Origin: Episyrphus balteatus
Lineage: Eukaryota; Arthropoda; Insecta; Diptera; Syrphidae
Assembly: GCF_945859705.1 (NCBI RefSeq)
Contig: NC_079136.1
Coordinates: 54,760,094-54,824,093, forward strand
Length of the DNA: 64,000 nt
Reading direction: 5' to 3'
How positions within the stretch are numbered: the stretch's first letter is position 1; every line of letters starts with the position of its first letter. The position numbers were made by a program, and so were the translations under genes. Positions 1-11,501 of this stretch are shown here, in pieces. The notes beneath the pieces were generated by a model. That model made no database searches, was not told where the DNA came from, and worked only from the letters and a program-made list of their open reading frames with translations.

Positions 1-3000
1 GGTTTAAAAATTTATGTAAATATGCTTTTTTTTCAATTGAAACGGTCTTTTTTGATCTTGAAATTTCTTTTTCAAAATATGCATCTTAATACAATATCGT
101 GTTGAGTTCTTTACTTGAAGTTGTACATTCCTTGTTTTTAAAATTTACTTTTACCAAATTTTTGCAAAGAAAAGCTTTAAGAAAATAAGAAACATTCTTG
201 TAATCATCCTGTTAACAATTACAAATCAACTTAACGACTGAAATCTATTGAACGATCAATCTAAAAACTCTTACAAATTTGTATTCAACTTAATTCTCCT
301 ACCATACTTTAAATTTATTAGGATAAATTCGTTAAATTTATTAGTATTTAATTTAATTCATTGAATACAAGCATTAAGAGCATCTTAATTAAAATGATGT
401 CTCATTTTCTCTGTCAATTACCTACAAATTTATGAATCAATAATAAATTATTATCCAATTAATTATAAAAAAAAAAAAAAAATATTTAAGAAATTCGATA
501 TGCCATCATATATGAAAACATCGGTCGTCTATATAAACATAAAACTCATAAAAAAGCTCATAAATTAACCCCAACAAAGCAGCCAACCACAACATCCACT
601 TTTGAATTCATTATAATAACCATAATCACTACTTAATCAGTGATGAGCCATTTTGATCATAATACACACGCGTATAAAACGGTCTCATCTGATATTTAAT
701 TAACGATCACCGAAAGTGAGAAATAAAAAGAGTTAAAGTTTGAAATTTATTGTTCGAAATACATGGTTGCCAACTTCGTTTACCAAATTATAAAAAAAGT
801 TTTATACCTAATTAAAGAAATTATCAATTGAAAAAGTGAAATGATGTAATATTTCACTCAAAAATTAGTGTTCGTGAGATAACTTAAAATTCACATCGTT
901 TATTTTCTGACAAAATGAGCCACTGAATAAATATCTGAAGAAACTTTTGGCACTTTAATTAAAAATGTAGGTGTGTTGTAAATTTTTGCTAAAAATGAAA
1001 GAAATAATCTAATGGACTTTTAACAACAAACTTAACTTAAATAGTACTATAAAGCTTTTAAAATTGGTGCTACAAAAACCCAAATGACTGGTAAATTCTC
1101 CAAGTTGGCAACCATGTTTGACTACACTTACTCGAAAGCCACTTTAAATCCGGTTAAGATGAATAAAATCCGTGTAATTTTTGTTTTCTTTAAATAGCTC
1201 CGACTGCGAGGCAGCGGCACAAGTTGAGGTAATCCATTTAACAGAGATGCCTATCGGCGTCATCAACCGAGAAGCACCATTTAAATGGTTTAAATTTATC
1301 TGCCCACTCATTTACCACTGCATTTCTGCTTCTGGAAGAAGACCCAGCGAAGAAGTGACGTGTGTCACCTGGAAGGCATGTGGATCGATAAACACACGAG
1401 ATAATCCAATCAAAAACTGCAGCATTTTTGTATTCGCACCTTAAAAACGCACCAAGATCAGAATTTAGAATTTTAAATTCGAATTGACAATATTCACACT
1501 TTTGTCTAGGACTCTTGGGCTTTTGTTGTGCTAGGAATTCCTCAGCTCAGAGTTACCCACTGCTGTGACACACCCATCATTCGCACTCATAGACAGGTTA
1601 CCAGATAGATAGCCTAAGAAAAGGGTTAGCCAGCCCTCCAGAGACCAGATAAGTGCACCACCACACGTTCTGGAAGATAGAAATCTCTATTGGACAATAT
1701 CATCATCTTCGGGACATGCCACCTAGTGTGCGGATGCAAAACGTGGCATTGATATGCATAGTCCCAAGGGGATACGAGAGAAACAAAAAAAATTAACTCT
1801 CCGACTGGACGTCGACGTTGTCTTCGTCTTCGTGTCGCCCAGATCCTGGAGATGAGGGCGTTCGAAGCGCATAATAGTCATGTCATATGCGTACCTACAT
1901 ACCTGTCAGATGATCATGTCATATATTTTCTTGAGTTGGATCGTCATCTTCAATTTTTTTTTTTTTTCAATTCTCTGTTTTTGTATGCAAGTTGGAAAAA
2001 TCGAAGAACGAAGATCACTTTTGGGACGTGTAATTTCTTGTGACACCATCATCGGAAATGCCCATCTTTGGATGAGTTTCTACCTGTAACCATTTACCCA
2101 TAACCAGATGTCAAAAGTCACATTTGTTTGGGATAATCCTCCTTAAGTCAATCATCAGTGGTTGACTTCTTCTTTTTTTTGTTCTGGGATTCTCTTTTGT
2201 TAATATTTGACAACTTAAAATTCTGACAACTTGGTTTGAGTTTGTTTACATTTGTATATTGGATTTAAAGGCTTTGGCATTGTTTTGAAAACGGGATTAG
2301 ACCATTATTTGCTGATTTTATGAGGAAAACCAATTTAGCAGTTATTCTTTTCTGTTTTTTGTAGTTTTTAGTATATGAATGAAATTCATGTGAAATGTAG
2401 ACGCAAAAATTTTGTATTGGAATTCAATGTCAATATGGTTTGGTTATATTTTTTGGAAGACAATTAGGCCGATTGTGGTGCGGATAGATTAATACCCTGA
2501 GGGTTATTTTGTTTTGGTTTTTCGTTTTTTTTTTTTCTTGATTAAATAACAAATGTGATTTTGTGGATTTTGAACCAAACAAAATAACTTAATTAAGGTT
2601 TTAGAAATTCAAAACTAACAAAAGATCGATGTAGACATGGAAACTATTGTAGATTTTGTTTTGTTTTGGATGCTTATGACGGTAAATTGATCTTGAACTT
2701 GATAATAATTGTCTCATTTGGTTTTTGTGTATAATATAAGCCTGCAGCAAGGTGATCTGCTTAAGCGAAATGGGTATTAGAATACCAAAACCCACACCTT
2801 ATCTGACTATCTAGTATTTGGATGAAGAAAAAGCAATTAAGCTATTTTAATTGAGAGACACGAGGATCAATTTGTTGTTAATTTGAAAATAAATCGTGTT
2901 TGAGTTGTTTTTTTTTTTTGACATTACTGAAGATTTTTACTTTATTGAAAATCTTGATTAAAATTGTCTTGTATATTAAATAAAAAATTCCATAGTAGTT

Positions 3001-3031
3001 TTTTTCAGTTCACAAATAATGAATATATATA
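1..3031. other. Gene-free AT-rich intergenic DNA
   Basis: No reading frame here has a recognisable domain or a convincing splice partner. The longest open frame (1181-1444, plus) has no conserved motif and lies in DNA without a fly-like gene layout. The stretch 1190-1870 is less AT-rich than its surroundings. TATA-like sequences occur near 528 and 671 but no coding exon follows them. Homopolymer A and T runs are frequent. I see nothing else I can name. Confidence 0.6.
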
Positions 3032-4096
3032 ATGGGTGTCCCGGGATGAGATAAGAAGACTTCGAGGGATGATTCTTGGGTATATTCTCAGAATAAAATT
3101 GTTCTACAGTAACTTGCTAATTGCAAAGTTGATACCCTTTAGCGATGATTTAAGAAAACGCTTACTTTAGTATGCCTTTACTCATGTGAATGTTAATAAC
3201 TCCGTTAATTCTTTTGATAAAAACTTCATTAATGTCTTGATTTTTAGAAGAAATGCTATTCTTTTATTATTATTAATATAAATATTAATTTTTAAATGGA
3301 ATTATTTTTTTCTTACCCATGATAATTTTTGACTTTGGGGCCGATTTTCTTCGATTAATGTGTTATAAACATAGTTTTTTATAAATTTATTCTTATGAAG
3401 AAAACAATAGTGAACAAAAAAGTCATATATATGTTAGTTTGCCAGAAAACTCATAGATTTTATGATATTTATTAAAACCAGCACCAGGTAATATCTCTAA
3501 AAAATATGTTTTTTTGCTTTAGTCAAAAATAGGTACGTATTAAAAATGTATTTTTGTAGTTTAAGATAATTTCTGTAAAAGACCTTCTAACAACAATTAT
3601 TTAAAAAATTCTTCTTGATTTTGTGTGCTTGCAGGTTTTCCCAAATATCATAAAATCTATAAGTTTTTTGGCAAACTTGTGAACAACATTTTTGTTCATT
3701 ATTGTTTTTTTCGTAAGAATAAATTTATAAAATCACTATGTTTATAACACATTTTTCGAAGAAAATCGGCCCCAAAGTTAAAAATTATCATTTGTTTGTA
3801 AGAAAAAAATAATTCCATTTAATATCTGAGCAACTAAAAAAGATTTTAAAATTTTTTAATGTACAAAGAATAGCGTTTCTTCTAAAAATCAAGACATTAA
3901 TGAAGTTTTTATCATAAGTATTAACGGAGTTATTAACATTAACATGAGTAAATGCATACCAAAGTAAGCGTTTTCTTAAATCATCGCCAAAGGGTATCAA
4001 CTTTGCAGATAGAGAGTTACTGTGGAACAATTTTTTTTTAGAATATACCCAAGAATCATCCCTCAAAGTCTTCTTGTCTCATCCCGGGACACCCTG
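3032..4096. mobile_element. Foldback (long inverted repeat) element, about 1.07 kb
   Basis: The two ends are inverted copies of each other: the left reads GGGTGTCCCGGGATGAG and the right CTCATCCCGGGACACCC. Similarity continues inward through most of the element, for example the block about resolving to ATCAACTTTGC on the right and its inverse near 3130 on the left. Blocks near 3450 and 3650 close a loop of roughly 150 bp. The flanks read TATA on both sides, consistent with a short target-site duplication. No transposase is encoded; open frames inside are by-products of the repeat. This is a non-autonomous element; the superfamily is not determined. Confidence 0.75.
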
Positions 4097-4444
4097 TATA
4101 ATGGATTGTTTAATGGTTTTATTGTGAATCTAAAGTTGTGACTTATAAGAAAAGGGACTACAGCCAAAACCAGAATCAGGAAAAGAACTTGAGCACCCCG
4201 GAAGAGATTGCTGAAGCAATTGGCCACTCCAAGCCAACGAAATTTATTGGTATTCCCAATTTTATTCTTAAGAAACTTCAGCACATTGCAGGGTTGTAAA
4301 AGATTGCAATCTTTTAAGAAAGCAATCTTTAATGACTTAAATTAAAAGATTGCATACATTGACTTATATCTCAGATTTAGACTTCAAATTTTGCAATTAT
4401 CAATCATTTTTCGTAAAATTATTGCAATTTCCTTTTATAACCAT

Positions 4445-4880
4445 TCATTTGACTGCATGCAAGTGAATGCAGCCTTTTGGGATGCAAGCAGTCTTTGCAT
4501 TCTTTTTGCAGCCTTTTTGAATTCTTTTGCATTTTTTTGGCATTCTTTTACATACTTTTGCACTGTCTTGAATTTTTTTGCATTCTTTCCTCTTAATGGA
4601 CCAGCACCTACATAAAACATATGAATTTCAAAGAATTTGGAACATTTTTTTAGTTCAAGTATGAATTTGAAAGGTTCAAATCTTTCTCTCAAATTTATTC
4701 TAAAACTAAAAAAATGCAAAAGCATGCAAACGAATGCAAAAGAATACAAAAAGAATGCAAAAGGGTGCAAAGACTGCCAAGGTATGCAAATGATTGCAAA
4801 AGAATGGGAAGACTGCTAAGGAAAGCAAAGACTGCAAAAAGAATGTAAGGACTGCATGAATTCCCAAAAGACTGCATTTA
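4445..4880. repeat. Degenerate TGCAAAAGAA arrays in inverted orientation
   Basis: From about 4715 to 4880 the plus strand is built of degenerate repeats of a roughly 10-11 base unit like TGCAAAAGAA. From about 4455 to 4600 the complementary version (TTTGCATTCTTT) is repeated. The two arrays face each other around a non-repetitive core of about 110 bp. Overlapping open frames on both strands are periodic translations of the repeat and are not genes. Confidence 0.7.
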
Positions 4881-6819
4881 TTTTCATTATATTTTTATTA
4901 TTACACGCTTTTTTTTATTATTTTTTTTTTCTCTTTAAATTACTAACTTTCTATGATTTTTTTTTTAAATTTTGTATTATTTTTTTTTTTACATTTTCTT
5001 TAATTTTAAACTACTTGTATTAACCTTTCGATGACAACAGCGCACAGCAGCGACAAGTGGAAAAAAAAATCAAAAAAAAAATTTGCCAAAAATGTGAAGG
5101 ACAGCTAATTGATGTGAAATTCAATTTTCTGCTGTCAGAGATCCTCAGAAGATCAATAAAAAAAAAAAAACAAACAATTAGAGTAAGATTTGTAGTAACC
5201 GGTTAAAAGAGCATTTACTGAAGAAAAAAAAGGACCTATTATAATTTTTTTTTTTTGCTAGGTTTACGTTCAGGAGAGAAAATATAATTATTCTAATTGC
5301 ATATTTTTTTTTCTACATGTAAATTTAAATTTTTTTGAGAGTCCAAATCAAAGCTTCTTTGTTCGTGTTAAGAACTAACTTTGATAAGCTAATATTTTGA
5401 GAGGGGTCAGATGGAAAAAACGTGTTTTTATTTAAAGAAAGAAAACAATTATGTATATCTTTTAAAAATGTAAGTTTTTTTTCTGCAGAAACTTGCGCTT
5501 TCTCTTGCAACAAGTGTTTGTTTACGAGTATTTTTTACATAATGTGTTCAGATAGAGAGCTTTTTGATGTTTGGTTTTCCAACCTAACAGCCCGATTGCG
5601 TGGTGTTTTGCAGTTAATGAAGTCAAAATAAATATGCAATCAAATTTAGAGCCTGAAAATCAAGAAATCTTAGCAAAACACTTTTTTTTATAATTTTTAA
5701 TTCCCATATATACCTACAAGTTCCTGGATTGAATCATGTAAACAAAAGTAGGCGTGGAAGGGGCGAATAAGGTCGACACTATTTTGTGTTTTTGAACTCG
5801 CCTAGATAATCAAATTTCTTCAGTTTTATGCACACTCAGAAGTGGGCGTGGCAGGAAGTGTGAAAATTTCGCTTAAGTTTGTTAAACTTGTTGTTATTAC
5901 ATTTAAAAACAATTTTTTTCCAAACTGAACTTATTTTTACAAATTTTATTTTTTTCCAACATCTCCATACAATCGACGCACTGTGCAGCGGTGCTATACC
6001 ACACAGACTTGATTTTTTTCTCTTTGTTTTTTTTGACAATTATTACCTACTATTTAAAAAAAATTAATTATCCCTTTTCTATTTTTGTTAAAGTCTATGA
6101 AGTGTTAAGATTAAATAAATAATTTGTATTATACCTTAAAGTTTTTTTTTTAAATTTAATCCTGGCACCCATATTAAATTTGTTGTTATTAAGTAGATCT
6201 CATTGAAATCAGAGCTATTTTGTTTAAGAAGCCCAAGAATACACAAAAAAAGTCCCATTTCCAAAAAACCAAGAACAATGTAATGCTAAAAAATACATAA
6301 ATATTCCCAGATGGCACTAGACTTCAAGCCGAATAGAAATACTAGTATTATAAAGGGCTTTTTTGCGAGAATATATTACCTAGTTTAAACAAAAGAGTTG
6401 AGCAGCAAATAGCATTTTTTTCTTAATTTTTCTAAACTGATTGTTGTTTTTCAAAACAAAAAAATCATTACAACCAATGATTTCGCCAGTGTGCCTCAAC
6501 CTACCTGAAATTGGTATACGTACTGACCTATAAAACGTTACCATTAATTCTCCGATTCTTTCGTTTCATTAATATTCACAACAATACAGTGCCGAAAACG
6601 CATACAGAAAATTCGTATTCACATTTCTTCAATTAGGTTTAACTTATAGCAAAAAGTAAGAGCAAGCTAAATCTTTCTTTGTTTTAATTGAATTATTGGT
6701 TAAAGAAAATTACTATGCATATTGCATATTCATATTATTTCAAAGTTAAGTTTTTCTTCTTTCATATGAATCCAATTTTATGATGCAATTCCAAAAATAT
6801 GTTACTCTTTTATGTTTTA
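4881..6819. other. Gene-free AT-rich intergenic DNA
   Basis: Long poly-T and poly-A tracts dominate 4900-5350. Short open frames at 5325-5631 and 5836-6067 overlap each other on opposite strands and show no domain. A TATA-like TATAAAACG lies at about 6530, without a following recognisable first exon. Nothing else is supported. Confidence 0.5.
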
Positions 6820-7329
6820 TGACGAACATTAAACCACTCTGGTTTACTTGCCAAACTGATGCATAGAGGAGGTGAGCTTGAACATAAAAGACACGAAATG
6901 TGAATCATACAAATAGGAGGTAAGGTAAGCGAGGTGTTTGATGGCTGTCTAATAAAAGTACTCCGAGGTAACATTGCCCATAATAGAGCAGTGACGACAA
7001 TTGTAATTAAAAATGTACAAATAAATTGTTATAAAGTTCATTACCGTGGTTAATTAAATCGAATTTTGGGAAAACCTGACAATGACCTTAACAACTTCTT
7101 TGAATTGCATATTTTAATTGAGATTTTGTTTGGTATTTAAAAAAATGAAGTTTGAATGCACCTGACTTCAGTAAGTTAAAACAAATCTGTTAATAAAATA
7201 CACAAATTTATGCTGAGAATAATAAAATATATTTTAAGTTTAGTTCTAATATCTTTTAAGATTAACAGTACTGATGGTTAAATATGAAATTATATACAAA
7301 TGCAGTCGTTGTTTGTGGTTAAAAAATCA

Positions 7330-7929
7330 CTAATAGAGCAGTGATGAGCTTTTGACATTAGAAACCAGTCCCAGTGATGGTGGTGATCTTATCAAACTGC
7401 TACTCGAATATGCCCCCGAATATGGTGAACCGAGAGATGGTATACCACCGAGAAGTGAAAGACCTGGTGATTTGATTAAAGTTGGTTGCTGAAGAATTGG
7501 TACGCTCTTTATCAAAGTTGGAGCTGGAGCAGCTAATATCTGTTTGGTTCCCGTTCGTGTGACAACAGCATTAAATCCATTCACACCATCTGAAGTGTAT
7601 TGAACGACTCTTGTCAAACCATCAGCATCCAAGAGGGAATATGATCCTTTTACAACATCACCATCTCGTGATTCTATTTGGTTCTTGATATCACCAGTTT
7701 TAGGATCCTTTACTTCATAACTAAAAGTATACTGTGGCCTGAGATCAACTGTTTCAACTTGTTTGGTCAGCAATTGGGGTTGGTAAATGCTAGGTCCTTG
7801 CAAGACGACTGCATGTCCTGTTGCAATAAGACACAAAACGAAAACGAACTAAAAAACATATTATGTTAAAGTTTTGGTTAAGTGACATTTTTTTAAGGTG
7901 ATATAACTTGCCTGATGGGAGTGAGCCAT
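7330..7929 (-). CDS. RR-2 cuticular protein (palindrome A, left copy; GC splice donor)
   Basis: Secreted structural protein of the CPR family; the RR-2 domain binds chitin in the extracellular cuticle. The coding sequence joins 7912-7929 (MAHSHQ) to 7330-7848, giving 178 residues. The 63-bp intron starts GCAAGT rather than GTAAGT and ends TTTTAG. This start was chosen because the same first exon, leader and TATA spacing occur in the sister gene at 9726. A signal peptide covers about residues 1-19. The RR-2 domain spans about 40-102, with the aromatic YTFSYEV strand, ESRDGDVVKGSYSLLDADG and NGFNAVV. The tail carries LIKS..PILQQPTLIKS and a Ser/Tyr-rich end. It differs from the sister protein at about seven residues. 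The GC donor is either a functional GC-AG intron or an early defect; the coding frame is intact. Confidence 0.9.
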
Positions 7930-7983
7930 GTTAACTATTCTGATACAGAAAATTGTTTGATATCGATAGGACATTAGATTTTC

Positions 7984-7991
7984 TTTTTATA
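7984..7991 (-). promoter_or_regulatory. TATA box (TATAAAAA)
   Basis: It lies about 55 bases upstream of the ATG at 7929, at the same spacing as in the sister gene. It is followed by the shared leader that ends AGAATAGTTAAC-ATGGCT. Confidence 0.75.
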
Positions 7992-8052
7992 CATTTTCAG
8001 TGTCCGTCAATTTGAATACAAATTAAATAAAACCAAGTGGATAAAGCTACCT

Positions 8053-8059
8053 ACCGGTT
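8053..8059 (-). promoter_or_regulatory. Grainyhead-like site (AACCGGT)
   Basis: On the minus strand the sequence reads AAAGAACCGGTAGGTAG, 62 bases upstream of the TATA box, and it is conserved in the sister promoter at 9596. The core matches the AACCGGTT consensus of Grainyhead, an activator of epidermal barrier genes. Binding is inferred from the match only. Confidence 0.45.
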
Positions 8060-8175
8060 CTTTGGTCAACTTCTCGTTCATCGAATAGAGCCTATTTTCG
8101 CGCTCTGACCAGATTTTCTCCAAATTTTCTTTCCAAACGCACCCAGTTTTTTGTCTCGGTGATAAGAGTTGCATT

Positions 8176-9477
8176 TGTTTGGCTAAGAGACAAACTCTCA
8201 TATAAATGAGGCAAAAGTTTAAATTTAGTCGAAACGAAAAAAATACCAAGAGTAATGTTTCATTCTCGGCTTGGACCAATTTTATTTAACTGCAATACGA
8301 TTCTCAATGATGCAACATTAAACTTGTTCCGTTTGATCTAATATTTTTAACTCTTTTGAAGTTGTTTGTATAAAGAGATTTGAATGCAATTATTATTTTG
8401 AAAGAGTGTCTGTATTTGTAAAGTGTACGCACTCAATTGGAGGTAAGAAGGGGGTTTGTTTTGATTTAGTTAAACCGTAACCGGCAAAATACAATGTATA
8501 GAACCATGCTGTGATTCTTTTGGGCGTTAAAACAAGAATATATCATTTTCTAATATCAATGATTATAATTAAAAAAAAAAATTTTTTAAAGTCATATTTG
8601 GTATAACAACGTCAAAATTCAAATCACAAAAATTTGCAATGCATCGGACGAACCAAAAAAGCAATAAAATCAAACTTTTACTTTTAAAAGCTGTGTTCTA
8701 AAACCACGAAAAGAATAGCTATTTATTGAAAGTAAAAAAATTATTCACGAGAAAAAAAAATTATTGCAAGCAAAAAAAAAAAAATAGAATTGAAAATAAA
8801 GTTTTTATTGCAAATTAAAATACTTTGCATACAAAAAATGAAACTAAAAAAATTTCTGCATTGAAAAAAAAATCAATGTTTTTTTTTGAATATTCGTCGA
8901 ATTTTTTACAATTTTTGCAATTTTTCCATAAATTAGTCATTTCAACTATAATATTGAAGATAATAATAGTCAAAATTGGAAGAAATTCGACGAAAAAAAA
9001 AATGCATACATTTTGAACTGTTTTTCTTTTTTTCAATACAGAAATTTTTTTATTTGCAATGTAATAATATACATAACATAATACATTAACAATATAATAA
9101 ATAATATATAAGTTGCACAAAATATTTGTTTTGCAAATTTTGTTTATTTGTAATAAATATATTTTTTTCAAACCTAGATAAAAGATGAACTTTTGTAAAA
9201 TTGTTGTTTTGTTATAGGTACAAATTTTTATGGAAAAGGAATATTTACAAAATGAGTACCTAATGCAAAAAAAAATATTAAGTTTAATTTCACAGTCTAT
9301 TGAGGGAAAATAGTTTTAATTTTATTGTCTAAACAACCCTTAAAAAAAAGGGCTTGTACTAATGTACTAATAGTGTTTTCGGATTACATCAGCCAAACAT
9401 AGAATGACGACAAAAACAATAAAACGCATAACTTGTTTTGCGTAAATGACACTCTTTCGTATGAGATTTTCATGTTC
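8176..9477. other. Spacer of palindrome A
   Basis: Unique DNA between the two inverted arms, with no gene. From about 8740 to 9060 it carries A- and T-rich sequence with recurring TTGCAA and TGCATTGAAAAAA motifs, flanking a short inverted pair (AAGAAATTCGACG against CGTCGAATTTTTT). The same motif set recurs near 37.2-38.2 kb, so this is a dispersed AT-rich repeat. The upstream motif of the right-hand gene (9384-9396) also lies here, outside the duplicated arm. Confidence 0.55.
9384..9396 (+). promoter_or_regulatory. Shared upstream motif TTACATCAGCCAA
   Basis: An exact 13-base match found about 340 bases upstream of the ATG at 9726. It also lies upstream of four other cluster genes in the same orientation relative to transcription. 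It is probably a shared cis-regulatory element; the binding factor is unknown. Confidence 0.5.
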
Positions 9478-9595
9478 CAAGTGCAACTCTTTTCACAGAG
9501 AATTAATACTGGGTGCGTTTGGATGAAAAAATTGGAGTAAATTTGGTCAGAGAACGAAAATATGCTCTATTCGATGAATGAAAAGGCGATCAAAG

Positions 9596-9602
9596 AACCG
9601 GT
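9596..9602 (+). promoter_or_regulatory. Grainyhead-like site (AACCGGT)
   Basis: CAAAGAACCGGTAGGTAG, 62 bases upstream of the TATA box at 9664. The counterpart is at 8053-8059 on the other arm, and a related site is present at 27566. Confidence 0.45.
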
Positions 9603-9663
9603 AGGTAGCATTATTTACTTAGTTTTATATAATTTGTATTTAAATCAATGGACACGAATTGTG

Positions 9664-9671
9664 TATAAAAA
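9664..9671 (+). promoter_or_regulatory. TATA box (TATAAAAA)
   Basis: Lies about 55 bases upstream of the ATG at 9726. The leader that follows contains ATATCAAACAATTTTTTG and AGAATAGTTAAC, conserved in six genes of the window. Confidence 0.75.
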
Positions 9672-9725
9672 GAAAATCTAATATCCTATCGATATCAAAC
9701 AATTTTTTGTATCAGAATAGTTAAC

Positions 9726-10326
9726 ATGGCTCACTTCCATCAGGTAAGTTAAAGCAGCTAAAAAATGTCCATACTGAACCAAAAATAAAACAAAATATGT
9801 TTTCCAGTTCGTTTTCGTTTTGGGTCTTATTGCAGTGGGACATGCAGTTGTCTTACAAGGACCCAGCATTTACCAACCCCAATTGCTGACCAAACAAGTT
9901 GAAACGGTTGATCTCAGACCACAATATACTTTTAGCTATGAAGTCAAGGATCCTAAAACTGGTGACATCAAGAATCAAATAGAATCTCGAGATGGTGATG
10001 TTGTGAAAGGATCATATTCCCTCCTGGATGCTGATGGTTTGACCAGAGTCGTTCAATACACTTCAGATGGTGTAAATGGGTTCAATGCTGTAGTTACAAG
10101 AACGGGAACCAAACAGATATTAGCTGCTCCAGCTCCAACTTTGATCAAGAGCATTCCAGTTCTTCAACAACCAACTTTAATCAAATCACCAGGTCTTTCT
10201 CTTCTCGGTGGCATTCCATCTCTCGGTTCACCATATGGGCAAGCATACTCGAGTAGCAGTTTGATAAGGTCACCACCATCGCTGGGTCTGGTTTCTAATG
10301 TCAAAAGCTCATCACTGCTCTATTAG
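9726..10326 (+). CDS. RR-2 cuticular protein (palindrome A, right copy)
   Basis: Secreted chitin-binding cuticle protein. Exon 1 is 9726-9743 (MAHFHQ), the intron is 9744-9807 with a standard GTAAGT donor and TTCCAG acceptor, and exon 2 is 9808-10326, giving 178 residues. Signal peptide is about 1-19, ending GHA. The RR-2 domain is about 40-102: the RPQYTFSYEV strand supplies chitin-facing aromatics, then GDIKNQIESRDGDVVKGSYSLLDADGLTRVVQYTSDGVNGFNAVV in consecutive blocks. The C-terminal tail has TLIKS repeats and a Ser/Tyr/Pro-rich end. It is transcribed away from its inverted sister at 7330-7929. No clear AATAAA was seen close to the stop. Confidence 0.93.
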
Positions 10327-11035
10327 AGATTTTTTTGCCATAAGCAACGACTGCATTTGTATATAACTTATTCATATTCATATTTAACCATCAGTACTGT
10401 TAATCTCAAAAGATATTAGAATTAAACTTAAAATATATCATATTATTCTCAGCATAAATTGTGTGTCCTTCTTTCAGACAAATATTGATTTTTCAAAAGG
10501 GTTTTATTATGTCTGTTTTATGATTGAAGATTTTTAATGAAAAAATACAATTTGTGCGTACCTACTACCAACAAGTTCAAAGGCTAGAGTAAAAGAGCTA
10601 CATCTCCGCAGCTTGGTAGCAACACGCACAGTGTTTGTTGTTGTTCATTTAAGAGCTTCAAATTTTGTTTAAGTTGTACCAGCTTTATTCAATCAACAAT
10701 TTTGTTGAATTCAACTGAATCATATTTAAAATGTGCATTTCAAAGAAGTACATAGTTCAATGTCCGGTTTATCTAAAGTAATTTTAATTAAACACGGTAA
10801 TGTACATTAACCGTAATTAACTGTACTTAAGTGCGACTGTCGTCACCACCCTTAAGGGCAATTTTACCTTGAAGGACTATTAATACACAACCATCAACCA
10901 TCTTGCTTACCTTACCTCCTATTTCCATGATTCAAATTTCATATCTTTTACGTACAAGAGCTCACCTTTTGGATACATTAATATGGTAGGTAGATTAATG
11001 TGTTTTAATGTGGTTTAATGTTCATCATAAGCTTA

Positions 11036-11493
11036 GAAGAAATGTTTGGAACTTTATAGTTAAACCTGCGTTAGATATGCGAAGAAAATATTTTTATGGT
11101 AGACTTTTGGTAAATGTGCAGTCGATTTTATCAACTTTTGGGCCATAAAGAAGAATTCATTGTAACTTAGCATATTTAATTTTATATTGGAACACAATTT
11201 TGGCGGACAAGGTTGTTAAATTTTGCACACTAAGTTTTAAGCTTCTACTGTTTATATTAACGAAAAACTAGACTATTTGTGTAAATGGCGGCAGATCAAA
11301 TTCTGATAGGTTCAGGTTAAGTGTCAAATTTCCTCAATTGGGCCACCTAAAACCGACTTCTTGAATATCACACAGTTTTTTTGAAAAAAAAAATCAATTG
11401 TGTGAAAAACTTTTTTTATGAAAATTTTATTTTTTAATTAAATGAAAAGTTATTGAAAAAATTGTATTCGGAATTTAAGAAAATCAAAAATGT
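11036..11493. other. Intergenic, nothing recognised
   Basis: AT-rich DNA between palindrome A and the next foldback element. No coding or repeat structure is supported. Confidence 0.5.
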
Positions 11494-11501
11494 ATGTATA
11501 T

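Larger units (their letters stand above)
6820..8175. repeat. Left arm of gene-bearing palindrome A
   Basis: This stretch is an inverted copy of 9478-11035. It covers the gene at 7330-7929, its promoter, and more than 400 bp beyond its 3' end. Matching landmarks include AACAGTACTGATGG (near 7265) against CCATCAGTACTGTT (near 10390), and GGAGGTAAGGTAAG (near 6915) against CTTACCTTACCTCC (near 10908). The outer parts have drifted with small insertions; the coding parts are nearly identical. Boundaries are approximate. Confidence 0.8.
9478..11035. repeat. Right arm of gene-bearing palindrome A
   Basis: Inverted copy of 6820-8175, containing the gene at 9726-10326. The inner edge lies where AGTGCAACTCTTTTC (near 9480) pairs with GATAAGAGTTGCATT (near 8162). 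The outer edge is near GTTTAATGTTCATCATAA (11017), which pairs with TTATGACGAACATTAAAC near 6820. Edges are by eye. Confidence 0.8.

Noticed and set aside
1181..1444. 87-codon frame as a gene
   Set aside because: No domain, no signal peptide, no promoter at a sensible distance, and no duplicate elsewhere.
4391..4877. Overlapping frames on both strands
   Set aside because: Periodic translations of the TGCAAAAGAA arrays.
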